DNA of 64,000 bases from VXRD01 sp965242535 (GTDB lineage: Bacteria; Latescibacterota; UBA2968): NCBI GenBank assembly GCA_965242535.1, contig OZ251458.1, positions 4,340,001-4,404,000 on the forward strand, read 5' to 3'. Below the pieces are notes generated by a model that was given only the letters and a program-made list of their open reading frames with translations, had not been told where the DNA came from and made no database searches. Numbering within the stretch: position 1 is the stretch's first letter; each line of letters begins with the position of its first letter. Positions 31,919 to 40,350 of this stretch are shown piece after piece. Position numbers and translations under genes: made by a program.

Positions 31919-34900
31919 ATGACTTTGATCCGCCCCTGCTTATTCGCCCTCGCGTTTTTTCCCTCCGTTGTCTTTTCCCAATCGCCTCCGGTCAGGTTGG
32001 CCGTGGCGCCCTTTTACTCTCCTTCCAATGCCGATTACGGCATCTACATCGCAGACCGCATCGCCTGCGCCCTGCACCGCCGCGCGTACGTGCCCGCTTT
32101 GGGCCGGGCGCGGTTCGTCATGGTGGAAACCGATACCCTCACCGCGGCCATGCAAAAGGCAATCGCCCAATCGGAACGCCGACTCGCCCCCGCACTGCGC
32201 GAAGCCTTGAGAAAGCGCGTACCCGCCGCGTATCTCATGGCGGGTTCTGTCGCGTTCACGGGCATCTATCAGATCGATCTCAAACTCATCGACCTCCGAA
32301 CAGGCGCGGTGGTCTATCGGGGGCACGTGCGGGACAATCCGGCGTGGGTGTGGACGCGGGCGCATCGTTCCGTCGGGGAAATCCCCGCGGACGAAGTCCG
32401 ATCCTCCCTCGGATTCGCCGAAGCGGAAACGCCCGTGCATCCGTTAGATGCGGACGAGCTGCCCCGCGACATTTTGTTGCAGCCGCTTTCGACTGCGGAT
32501 TATCTCGCCCTGTCCGCGGATTGCGAATCCCGCCTGCAACGCGCCATTGTGCGCGATGGCCTGTTTTCATTCGTGCCGGGCGCGTTGGAGGGCGCGCGGG
32601 GCCGCGTGCGGTTTTCTCGCATCGGCCGGGCGTTGCGGCGGCAAGCCGCGGAAACGACGCTGGCAGACGCCATTTTGACCGGCAGTTTGTTCACCTTGGG
32701 CAAGGATGGCGCCACGGACAATATCGGCGTGGTGCTGCGGTTGATCGACGTGGCGACCGGGCAAATTCTGTGGATGGGCGCGTCGACCGGGCGGCGCGTG
32801 TGGCGATGGGACCGGATGGCGGATATCGTGTCCGGCCTCATCGGGCGCCTCGCCGAAGACTTGGCGCGGTACGGGTCGGGCGCCGCAGAAACGCAGATCG
32901 CCGCGTTGCGCGACCGGGCAAATGACGGGCGATCGTGGGCCGAGCTCGGGCGGGCTTTTCTCGAGCGCGGCTTGTTGCAACGCGCCGAAGAGGCGTTTGA
33001 CAAAGCCCTGGCGTTTCCAGATGCACGGGCACAGGCACACGCGGGCAAGGGCCGGGTGTTGCTCAGGCGCGGGGGGCATTTCGACGACGGGGTCAAAGCC
33101 CTGCGGGCCGCGATGCGCGCCGATCCCGATTATTTGGACGCGTACACGTTTTTGGCACAGGCACTTCTCGACCGGGGCATGGTCGAGGGCGTGGGGATTG
33201 CAAAAGCCGCGATTCAGCGCGATTCGACCTATCACCCGCCGTATCGCATCCTGGGCGATTGGCATGCGGACAGCGGAGACCATCGCCGGGCGATGGCGTT
33301 TTACAAGGCGTATTTGACGCGCCAACCCGATGACGAGGACGCGGCGGTTCAGCTGGGCAGGAGCCTGTTGCGCGCGCGCGATTACCGGGACGTCGACCGG
33401 GTCATCGCGCCCATTGCCCGCGCAAAGCCCGAGGCCTCGGCCCTCTTGCCCATCGTGGCGATCAAGGCCATGCGCGTGAAGAATTACGCGGAGGCCACGC
33501 GGTTGTTCGAGCGATTCCTCGCGCAAATCGACGCGCGCGAACGCAGGCTCTACGAGGGGATTGGGGCGTTGTTATCCGACCGAGAAGAAGGGGCGTATCG
33601 CACCATGGACGAGTTGGAACGGGGCAAGTACCGCGAGCGTTTTTGGCGATCCAAAAACCCGAATTTGTCCAACCCATACAACGAGCGGCAACTCGCACAC
33701 TACGAGCGCGTGTGGGTTGCGCGCTGGGAATTTGGCCGGGAAAATTATCCGTGGGACAGGCGCGGCGAGGTCTATATCCGCTATGGCAAACCCGATTACC
33801 GCGCCCGATCCGGGTGGGTGCCCGAACTCCCGTCGAGGCGCGTGCAAGAGGTCAAGGAAAAGGCGTATCGGGAATTGTATCGCACCCCGCACGATGGCGA
33901 ATTGATCGGCCCGGTCTTTCCCATTCGCAGCGACCGCGGGTTTTCCGCCGTGGGCGCCGCGTCCGATCGAGATGACGAGGGAGACGGGTCGCGCGTGGAA
34001 GATCTCTTGGGCGAGGAGGCGCCCGACGAGGCTTACGCGCCCGTGACCATGCAACGCGACCGCAGCATCGTGCCGTGGGAGTCGTGGGTTTACACCGATG
34101 TGGATGGCGGATTGATCATCGATTTTACGCGCGAATTGGGCGGCGTTTCCGGGTTCGATTTCGCGCCGATTCCGCCGATTCCCCCCACCATCCTCAAGGA
34201 CGATATCCGCCTTGCCGAACACGCCCCGGCCATCCGCTTTCAAAACGCGACCGTGAACCAGCCCGACGAATTTCGCCGCGCGCCCGGTTTGGCACTGGGC
34301 GCGTTTTACTGCGATTGGGCGGATTTTCGCGGGGGCGTGGGCAAGACCCGCGTGGATGTCGCTTACGGCATCCCGCTCAAAAATTTGCTCGTGGTGACGG
34401 ATGGGCACCAGCCGCAAGTGGTGTTCAACCGCGCGATCGCGCTGGCCGATTCGGCCTATCGCGTGGTCTATCGGCAAGCGCGCAAAGTGCAACTCGCGGT
34501 GGATACGTCCGAGGTCGCCATCCGAGAAGTCGTGGATATCGCACGCCAAGACGTGCCCGCAGGCGCGTACCACCTCACCGTGACCGTCACCGACGCCATG
34601 ACCGGCAAACGCGGCGTGCTCAAGCGCGACATAACCGTCGACGACTACGGCGGCGAACACCTGCAACTCAGCGACCTCATGCTCGTCAAAAGCGTGTCCG
34701 ATACGCTGCGAGACGCGCGGTTTCGCAGGGGGAACTGGCAGGTCGTCCCCAACCCGCGCCGCGCGGTCGTCGCCCCCGATCCACTCGGGTTTTACTGCGA
34801 GGTCTATCACCTGACAAAAGACGCGTTCGGGCAGACCCGATACCGCGTGACGACCGCTGTCAAGTCCGTCGCAACCGAACGCCGCCGCATCCCGGGCGCA

Positions 34901-35083
34901 GCCGAACGCGCCGAGGTGGCCCTGTCCTACGAACAAGTGGGCAACGGCGATTGGGAACGCCTGCCCCTCGAGGTCGATTTGCAACACGCGCGCCCCGGAC
35001 AAAACCGCCTCTTCGTGATCATCGAAGACCTCGTCGCGGGAACGCGGGTGGCAAAAGACGCATTTTTTGAGTACGTCCGCTAA
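31919..35083 (+). CDS. Large exported CsgG-like / TPR / GWxTD-domain protein
   Basis: 1054 residues with a signal peptide (LIRPCLFALAFFPSVVFS). Residues about 25-330 contain two CsgG/curli-assembly-like repeats (RLAVAPFYSPSNADYG; VVLRLIDVATGQILW). Residues about 335-510 hold TPR-like units (AELGRAFLERGLLQRAEEAF). Residues about 555-690 match the GWxTD family (YRERFWRSKNPNLSNPYNER, then WDRRGEVYIRYGKPDYR). The rest is beta-rich. ATG 31919 is preferred over 31913 because GAGGGAG is six bases upstream. GWxTD proteins are typical of FCB-group and Gemmatimonadota-like genomes and lack a known activity. A surface or periplasmic assembly role is plausible. Confidence 0.75.
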   Translation: MTLIRPCLFALAFFPSVVFSQSPPVRLAVAPFYSPSNADYGIYIADRIACALHRRAYVPALGRARFVMVETDTLTAAMQKAIAQSERRLAPALREALRKRVPAAYLMAGSVAFTGIYQIDLKLIDLRTGAVVYRGHVRDNPAWVWTRAHRSVGEIPADEVRSSLGFAEAETPVHPLDADELPRDILLQPLSTADYLALSADCESRLQRAIVRDGLFSFVPGALEGARGRVRFSRIGRALRRQAAETTLADAILTGSLFTLGKDGATDNIGVVLRLIDVATGQILWMGASTGRRVWRWDRMADIVSGLIGRLAEDLARYGSGAAETQIAALRDRANDGRSWAELGRAFLERGLLQRAEEAFDKALAFPDARAQAHAGKGRVLLRRGGHFDDGVKALRAAMRADPDYLDAYTFLAQALLDRGMVEGVGIAKAAIQRDSTYHPPYRILGDWHADSGDHRRAMAFYKAYLTRQPDDEDAAVQLGRSLLRARDYRDVDRVIAPIARAKPEASALLPIVAIKAMRVKNYAEATRLFERFLAQIDARERRLYEGIGALLSDREEGAYRTMDELERGKYRERFWRSKNPNLSNPYNERQLAHYERVWVARWEFGRENYPWDRRGEVYIRYGKPDYRARSGWVPELPSRRVQEVKEKAYRELYRTPHDGELIGPVFPIRSDRGFSAVGAASDRDDEGDGSRVEDLLGEEAPDEAYAPVTMQRDRSIVPWESWVYTDVDGGLIIDFTRELGGVSGFDFAPIPPIPPTILKDDIRLAEHAPAIRFQNATVNQPDEFRRAPGLALGAFYCDWADFRGGVGKTRVDVAYGIPLKNLLVVTDGHQPQVVFNRAIALADSAYRVVYRQARKVQLAVDTSEVAIREVVDIARQDVPAGAYHLTVTVTDAMTGKRGVLKRDITVDDYGGEHLQLSDLMLVKSVSDTLRDARFRRGNWQVVPNPRRAVVAPDPLGFYCEVYHLTKDAFGQTRYRVTTAVKSVATERRRIPGAAERAEVALSYEQVGNGDWERLPLEVDLQHARPGQNRLFVIIEDLVAGTRVAKDAFFEYVR

Positions 35084-35228
35084 CGCCTATTTTTTCTCAC
35101 AACGGATTTGACAGCAATGCGCGCATTGCTTAAGTTTGTCGCTGGAGTTCGGATGGTGGTTTTTCCATCGCCTGCGGTTCGTCCGTTGACCGACCGTTGC
35201 CCACCCCACGCCCACCGAGAGGTTCACG

Positions 35229-36125
35229 ATGACGACCAAATTGCCGGCGGCGGTCGATCCGTCGGCCGATCCCCTAATTGAGAACGGCGTTTTTTATCCC
35301 GAAACGGATGGTGTCCCCTTGCCCGATGGAGAGTTTCAATATCCGCTTTTCCACACGGTCGTAATGCCCTTGCGCCACCATTTTCGCAAGCGTCCCAATA
35401 CCCGAGTCAATGGCAATACCTTCATCTACTACGAGGAGGGCAATCCCTCGCGGTGGATTTCTCCAGATTGCTATGTGGCGTTCGATGTGGATGTGTCCCT
35501 GATCGAATACCACAATACCTATCGGGTTTGGGCACTTGGAAAGCCGCCCGATTTCATCATGGAGATCGGCTCGAAGAGCACGGCGCTGCGGGACATGAGA
35601 GAAAAGCGGGATTTGTACGCCAAACTGGGCGTCGGCGAGTACTGGCGCTACGATGCCACCGACGACAGCGCGTTCTACGGCGAGCCGTTGATCGGCGAAC
35701 AGCTGGTAGAGGGCGCGTATGAGCGTCTGCCCTCGAGCCCGATGCCCGATGGGATTTGGGGACACAGCCCAACGCTGGGGTTGGATTTGCACTGGGATGC
35801 GGGCAGGCTGTGGTTTTACGATTCCGAGACGGGCGCGCGCCTGCTCAGTTACGATGACCAAGCCGAAGCCCTCGAGGAAGCCGAGGACGCCTTGCAAGAA
35901 TCCGCGTCCGCCCACCGAGCGACCGAGGTGGCCCGCCGGCGTGAAGCCATCGCCCGACGCGCCGCCGAGGCTGCCCGACAGGCCGCCGAGGATGCCCGAC
36001 AGCGCGAAGCCGCCGCCCGACAGGCCGCCGAGGACGCTTTGCGGGAATCGGAAGCCGCCCGACAGCGCGAGGTGGCCGAGTTGCACGAGCAGTTGCGCCG
36101 GTTGCGCGCACAGCGCGGAGAGTGA
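35229..36125 (+). CDS. Uma2-family endonuclease-like protein with C-terminal coiled coil
   Basis: 298 residues. The N-terminal 190 residues carry the Uma2 (DUF820) restriction-endonuclease-like fold: WISPDCYVAFDVD, PDFIMEIGSKSTALRDMREK and YAKLGVGEYWRYD, with aspartate, glutamate and lysine positions fitting a PD-(D/E)XK site. The last 85 residues are an alanine/glutamate/arginine coiled coil built from near-repeats of RQAAEDARQREAA, consistent with slippage expansion. GAGAGG seven bases before ATG 35229. Uma2 proteins are abundant in cyanobacteria and relatives; biological targets are largely unknown. Confidence 0.82.
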   Translation: MTTKLPAAVDPSADPLIENGVFYPETDGVPLPDGEFQYPLFHTVVMPLRHHFRKRPNTRVNGNTFIYYEEGNPSRWISPDCYVAFDVDVSLIEYHNTYRVWALGKPPDFIMEIGSKSTALRDMREKRDLYAKLGVGEYWRYDATDDSAFYGEPLIGEQLVEGAYERLPSSPMPDGIWGHSPTLGLDLHWDAGRLWFYDSETGARLLSYDDQAEALEEAEDALQESASAHRATEVARRREAIARRAAEAARQAAEDARQREAAARQAAEDALRESEAARQREVAELHEQLRRLRAQRGE

Positions 36126-36153
36126 GACCGCTATCGCGGCAAAGGACAAAACA

Positions 36154-36492
36154 ATGGAAAAGCCAGATTTTAGCGAAGACGACCGCATCTTGGCCGGTCT
36201 GACCGATGATACGGACATCGAAGCGTTCAGCAATTTGATGGCGCACGCCCACGATCAAGGGGTCAGCGCAGCGGATTTTGTTCGGGAAGAACCGCGGCGC
36301 ACCTCTCGGAGGCGCATTCGCAAGTTGTGTTTGAAAAATCGCAAGCGATCCTTTCAGGTGATGCTGCGCTCCGTTGTCAAATCCCTGTGGGATCGCCCGG
36401 CGACCGACGCGACTGTCGAATCCCTGTACGGCATCCCCCCGCACTTGGACAAACCCCACCGCAATGGGCAACGGCGAAAGGAATCGGGGTGA
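36154..36492 (+). CDS. Small protein of unknown function
   Basis: 112 residues: an acidic N-terminal half (DFSEDDRILAGLTDDTDIEAF), then a strongly basic patch (RRTSRRRIRKLCLKNRKR) and a helix FQVMLRSVVKSLWDR. AAAGGA lies upstream of ATG 36154. It follows the Uma2-like gene after 28 bases and overlaps the next ORF as GTGA. No family is recognised; the basic segment could contact nucleic acid. The frame continues an unrelated antisense-free ORF, so the start rests on the ribosome-binding site. Confidence 0.5.
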   Translation: MEKPDFSEDDRILAGLTDDTDIEAFSNLMAHAHDQGVSAADFVREEPRRTSRRRIRKLCLKNRKRSFQVMLRSVVKSLWDRPATDATVESLYGIPPHLDKPHRNGQRRKESG

Positions 36493-36671
36493 CTAATCCA
36501 CTGACCCTCCGCGCACACATCGCCGAAATCGAAGCCCTGCGAGACGATTTGTTGCCTTCTGCAAAGCGCGGACAGGCCGATGCGCGGGCCCGTGCGGTGG
36601 CCCTGCACAAAGCCGCGATGGAAAAGCGCGACCGCCTGCGCGGGCATGCCCCTCGGGCGGTCGATGAGTAA
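36489..36671 (+). CDS. Small helical protein of unknown function
   Basis: 60 residues from GTG 36489, which overlaps the upstream stop as GTGA; AAAGGAATCGGG precedes it. The peptide is one predicted charged helix (IAEIEALRDDLLPSAKRGQ, then AVALHKAAMEKRDRLRG). It ends 13 bases before ruvX. Unknown function; the support is the coupled start and operon position. Confidence 0.45.
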   Translation: MTNPLTLRAHIAEIEALRDDLLPSAKRGQADARARAVALHKAAMEKRDRLRGHAPRAVDE

Positions 36672-36684
36672 CGGAGAGTTCAAA

Positions 36685-37095
36685 ATGGCGCGTATTTTGG
36701 GGATCGACTTTGGCAGGCGGCGCGTGGGCCTCGCCATCAGCGACGAGTTGCAAATCACCGTGCGGGGGTTGCCTACGATCGACGTCCGCAATTTCGATGA
36801 CGGCATCGCGCAAGTCGCGCAGGTCGCAGCCCGAGAAGAGGCCGAGAAAGCGGTCGTCGGCTTGCCCTTAAACATGGATGGCAGCCGCGGGGAAATGGCG
36901 ATAGCCGCAGAGCATTTCGCTTCCCAACTCGCGGATTTGTGCGGCCTGCCCGTTTGCATGCTCGACGAACGGCTTTCATCCGCAGGTGCAAAGCGCGCTT
37001 TGCAAGCCATGTCCGCAAAAACGCACAAAGGCGCGGTGGATCGCATGGCCGCCGTCTTGATTCTCGAAACCCATCTGCAGCGCGAAGGGAGATAG
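36685..37095 (+). CDS. ruvX: YqgF/RuvX-type Holliday junction resolvase-like protein
   Basis: 136 residues with an RNase H-like fold. Active-site landmarks are ILGIDFGRRRVGLAIS (first acidic residue), VVGLPLNMDGS and LDERLSSAGAKRAL with the DER motif, and a terminal aspartate in VDRMAAVLILE. The family acts in pre-16S rRNA 5'-end maturation and possibly recombination. ACGGAGAG precedes ATG 36685. It is followed after six bases by mltG, a pairing common in bacteria. Confidence 0.92.
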   Translation: MARILGIDFGRRRVGLAISDELQITVRGLPTIDVRNFDDGIAQVAQVAAREEAEKAVVGLPLNMDGSRGEMAIAAEHFASQLADLCGLPVCMLDERLSSAGAKRALQAMSAKTHKGAVDRMAAVLILETHLQREGR

Positions 37096-37101
37096 GCCCT
37101 C

Positions 37102-38115
37102 ATGTCAAAATTCATCTTTGTCCTGCTCGTCGTGCCCATCGCGTGCATTTTGGTCGCTTGCGCGGGGATATTCTTTTTGAATCGCCCAACGGGTGTCGCG
37201 GCCAAAAATGTCGAAATTCAAAAGGGGGCGTCCGTTGAACAGATCGCCCGACAACTCCACCGGGAACGCCTGATTCACAACCCGCACTTATTGCAATTTT
37301 TTGCGTATTTCAAGGGGAGCAGTCGCCACTTGAAGGCGGGTGTTCATCCCTTTGACGGGCGCATGACGACTTATGGGGTTTTGATCGAACTGGAGCGTTC
37401 GCGCGATGTCACTGTGGAGGTGACGATTCCCGAGGGGTTGAGAAAGGAAAAGATCGCGGCGATCCTGTCGAAAAAATTGGATCTCGACGAACGAAAATTG
37501 CTCGCGCGGATGGACGACCCCGCCTTTTGCAAAACCCTTTCCGTGCCTGCCGACGACCTCGAGGGCTACTTGTTTCCCGAAACCTATCAATTTTTGGCGA
37601 TCACATCCGAGCGGCGGGCCTTGCGTCGAATCGTCGAACACTTTCACGCGGCGTTCGATGAACGCCTCAAAAAGCGCGCCCGAGCGATCGGGATGAGCAT
37701 GCACGAGGTGGTCGCGCTCGCCTCCATTGTCGAAGGCGAAACCTGTTGGGATCACGAGCGCGATACCATTGCGGCCGTTTATCACAATCGCCTCAAAAAG
37801 GGCATGCGCCTACAAGCCGATCCCACGGTGCAATACGCGATTCCCGATGGCCCTCGCCGCCTGTTCTACAAGGATTACGACTACGATTCGCCCTACAACA
37901 CCTATCGCCACGCGGGGTTGCCGCCCGGGCCCATCGGCAGTCCGGGCCGCGCATCGATCGAAGCCGCGCTCTTTCCGGCCGATGTCGATTATCTCTTTTT
38001 TGTCGCAACCGGCGATGGCGGGCATGTTTTTACGCGCACCTTTAAGGAACACACGGTTGCCAAAGAAAAGACCACGGCCGCGCGGGAAAATTCCTGGCGC
38101 GAGAGCGAGGAATAG
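37102..38115 (+). CDS. mltG: Endolytic transglycosylase MltG
   Basis: 337 residues that cut nascent peptidoglycan glycan strands. An N-terminal membrane anchor (FIFVLLVVPIACILVACAGIFFL) is followed by a LysM-like region (about 35-100) with VEIQKGASVEQIARQL. The YceG catalytic region follows: LEGYLFPETYQF, ASIVEGETCWDHERD with the catalytic glutamate, VYHNRLKKGMRLQADPTVQY and GLPPGPIGSPG. It sits six bases after ruvX and 25 bases before the pcrA-like helicase, so all three are probably co-transcribed. Confidence 0.93.
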   Translation: MSKFIFVLLVVPIACILVACAGIFFLNRPTGVAAKNVEIQKGASVEQIARQLHRERLIHNPHLLQFFAYFKGSSRHLKAGVHPFDGRMTTYGVLIELERSRDVTVEVTIPEGLRKEKIAAILSKKLDLDERKLLARMDDPAFCKTLSVPADDLEGYLFPETYQFLAITSERRALRRIVEHFHAAFDERLKKRARAIGMSMHEVVALASIVEGETCWDHERDTIAAVYHNRLKKGMRLQADPTVQYAIPDGPRRLFYKDYDYDSPYNTYRHAGLPPGPIGSPGRASIEAALFPADVDYLFFVATGDGGHVFTRTFKEHTVAKEKTTAARENSWRESEE

Positions 38116-38140
38116 GGGCCAACGCGCACAGAGTCAAACC

Positions 38141-40300
38141 ATGACTGCAATTCTCGAAGGATTAAATGACGCCCAGCGCGAAGCCGTCCAAGCCGTCGAT
38201 GGCCCCGTGCTCGTGCTCGCAGGCGCGGGCTCGGGCAAAACGCGCGTTTTGACGCGGCGCATCGCCTATTTGCTGAGCGAATGCGGCGTCGACCCGCACG
38301 GCATTTTGGCGATGACCTTTACCAACAAGGCCGCCGGAGAAATGCGCGAGCGCGTGGAAGACCTGTTGCAAATCTCGTGCAAGACCATGTGGATCGGCAC
38401 GTTCCACAGCTTGTGCGCGCGCCTGTTGCGGCCGCATGCCGAACGGGTGGGGTTGAGATCCCGCTTTACGATTTACGACGCGACCGATCAACTCGCACTG
38501 CTGCGCCGGGTCATCGCCGACGAGGAACTCTCCGAAAGAGAATGGCCCGCGCGGCAAATTCGCGCACGGATCACCCGTGCCAAAAACGCGATGATGGGCG
38601 CCGATGCTTTGGCACAGCGCGCGGTTGGGTTTTACGAACAGACGGTCGCGCGGGTCTTTCGCCATTATCAAGACGCTTTGAGGCAGAACAACGCGGTTGA
38701 CTTTGACGATTTGTTGATGTTGAGCGTGGAACTGATCCGCGATCACGAGGACGTGCGCCAAATCTATCAGGCGCGGTTTTCGCACATCCTCATCGACGAA
38801 TACCAAGACACCAACCGGCCGCAATATCTCTTTGCGCGCCATTTGGCCGAGGCGCGTCAAAATATCTGCGTGGTGGGCGATGACGATCAGAGCATCTATG
38901 CGTGGCGCGGCGCAGACATTCGCAATATCCTCGATTTCGAAGCCGATTATCCCAACGCGCTCGTCGTGCGCCTCGAGCAAAACTACCGTTCCACGCAGGT
39001 GATTTTAGACGCGGGCAATGCCGTGATTCGCAACAACGCGGGGCGCAAGGGCAAAGAGCTGTGGACGGATCGCGCGGGGGGCGAGAGAATCAGGTTGAAG
39101 CGATGCGCGGATGAAGCGGCAGAAGCCCTGTGGATCGCGGGCGTGGCGCGGGATTTTAGACGGACGCATGGCTATCGCAAGACGGCCGTGCTCTACCGCA
39201 CCAATGCCCAATCTCGCGCCATCGAAGAGGGCTTCAGGCGCGCGAATATCCCCTATCAAATCGTGGGCGATGTGCGGTTTTACGAGCGCAAAGAGGTCAA
39301 GGATGTGCTCGCCTATCTCAAATTGGCGGTCAACCCGCGCGATTCCATCGGCTTTTGGCGCGTGCTCAACACGCCGAGGCGCGGCATCGGCAAGACCTCG
39401 GCAGAGCGGCTCGACGATTTTGCCATGCGCGAGGGCATCGCGCCCTATCACGCGCTCGCGCGTTTGGATGAAATCGACGCGCTTCCCGCGCGCACGACCC
39501 GCACCATGCGCGGTTTTTACGAGCAGATCGAGGGTTTTCGCCGCGACATGGAAACCACGCCCGCGGATGAACTCGCAAAAAGAATGATCGATGAAACCGG
39601 CTATTTGCGCGATTTTGAGAAACTCGCAGTCGAAGAACGCGAATCGCGCAGGGCGCACGTCGGGGAATTGTTGACGGATATTCAGCTTTTTGTCGAGCAA
39701 TCGGACGACGTTTCCCTCGAGGCGTATTTGCGAAAGGTCTCGCTCGTGACAGACGTGGATCAGTGGGAACAGGCGGCCGACGCCGTGACCTTGATGACCC
39801 TGCACAGCGCGAAGGGCTTGGAATTTCCCCTCGTGTTTATCGCGGGCCTCGAAGACGGGCTGTTTCCCATTTTGCGCCCGGGCGCGAAGGAGGATTTGGA
39901 AGACGCCCTAGAGGAAGAACGCCGTCTGTTTTACGTGGGGATCACCCGCGCCGAAGAGCGGCTCTTTTTGTCTTATGCGGCGCAGCGTCGGCACTACGGC
40001 GGCAAGGTGCGGGGGTTGGCATCGCGGTTCCTGTCCGAAATTCCCGAAGACCTGCTCGACGCCGGGCTCGAGCTCCGCGTGGTCAGCGCGCCGCGCCGAA
40101 AACCGGGCGTTCCTCGACAGCTTCGCCCGGGAGAAGCGTTTTTGATGGAAGTCGGCTCGTGGGTCGTGCATCCGGCATGGGGCCGCGGGCAAATTCAAAG
40201 CCGCACCGGGGCGGGGCAAACGGCGAAACTCAAAGTGAAATTCTCCGATGGAAGCACCAAAACGCTCATCGTCAAATTCGCCGGCCTCCAGCCCGGATAA
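38141..40300 (+). CDS. pcrA: UvrD/PcrA-type superfamily 1 DNA helicase
   Basis: 719 residues; ATP-driven 3'-5' unwinding in repair and replication. Motifs in order: I LVLAGAGSGKTRVLTRR, Ia MTFTNKAAGEMRERV, II LIDEYQDTNRPQY, III VVGDDDQSIYAWRGAD, IV VRLEQNYRST, V MTLHSAKGLEFPLVFIAGLEDGLFP (shortened here to its HSAKGLEFP core), VI GITRAEERLFLSYA. The C-terminus WVVHPAWGRGQI...VKFSDGSTKTL is the PcrA RNA-polymerase-binding tudor-like domain, favouring PcrA over Rep. ATG 38141 gives the usual ILEGLNDAQREAV start; longer frames are not family-like. Confidence 0.93.
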   Translation: MTAILEGLNDAQREAVQAVDGPVLVLAGAGSGKTRVLTRRIAYLLSECGVDPHGILAMTFTNKAAGEMRERVEDLLQISCKTMWIGTFHSLCARLLRPHAERVGLRSRFTIYDATDQLALLRRVIADEELSEREWPARQIRARITRAKNAMMGADALAQRAVGFYEQTVARVFRHYQDALRQNNAVDFDDLLMLSVELIRDHEDVRQIYQARFSHILIDEYQDTNRPQYLFARHLAEARQNICVVGDDDQSIYAWRGADIRNILDFEADYPNALVVRLEQNYRSTQVILDAGNAVIRNNAGRKGKELWTDRAGGERIRLKRCADEAAEALWIAGVARDFRRTHGYRKTAVLYRTNAQSRAIEEGFRRANIPYQIVGDVRFYERKEVKDVLAYLKLAVNPRDSIGFWRVLNTPRRGIGKTSAERLDDFAMREGIAPYHALARLDEIDALPARTTRTMRGFYEQIEGFRRDMETTPADELAKRMIDETGYLRDFEKLAVEERESRRAHVGELLTDIQLFVEQSDDVSLEAYLRKVSLVTDVDQWEQAADAVTLMTLHSAKGLEFPLVFIAGLEDGLFPILRPGAKEDLEDALEEERRLFYVGITRAEERLFLSYAAQRRHYGGKVRGLASRFLSEIPEDLLDAGLELRVVSAPRRKPGVPRQLRPGEAFLMEVGSWVVHPAWGRGQIQSRTGAGQTAKLKVKFSDGSTKTLIVKFAGLQPG

Positions 40301-40350
40301 AATTCACCGACTCCGATGAAGGCCAGTAAGAGACCCAGCGAGATGGACAA

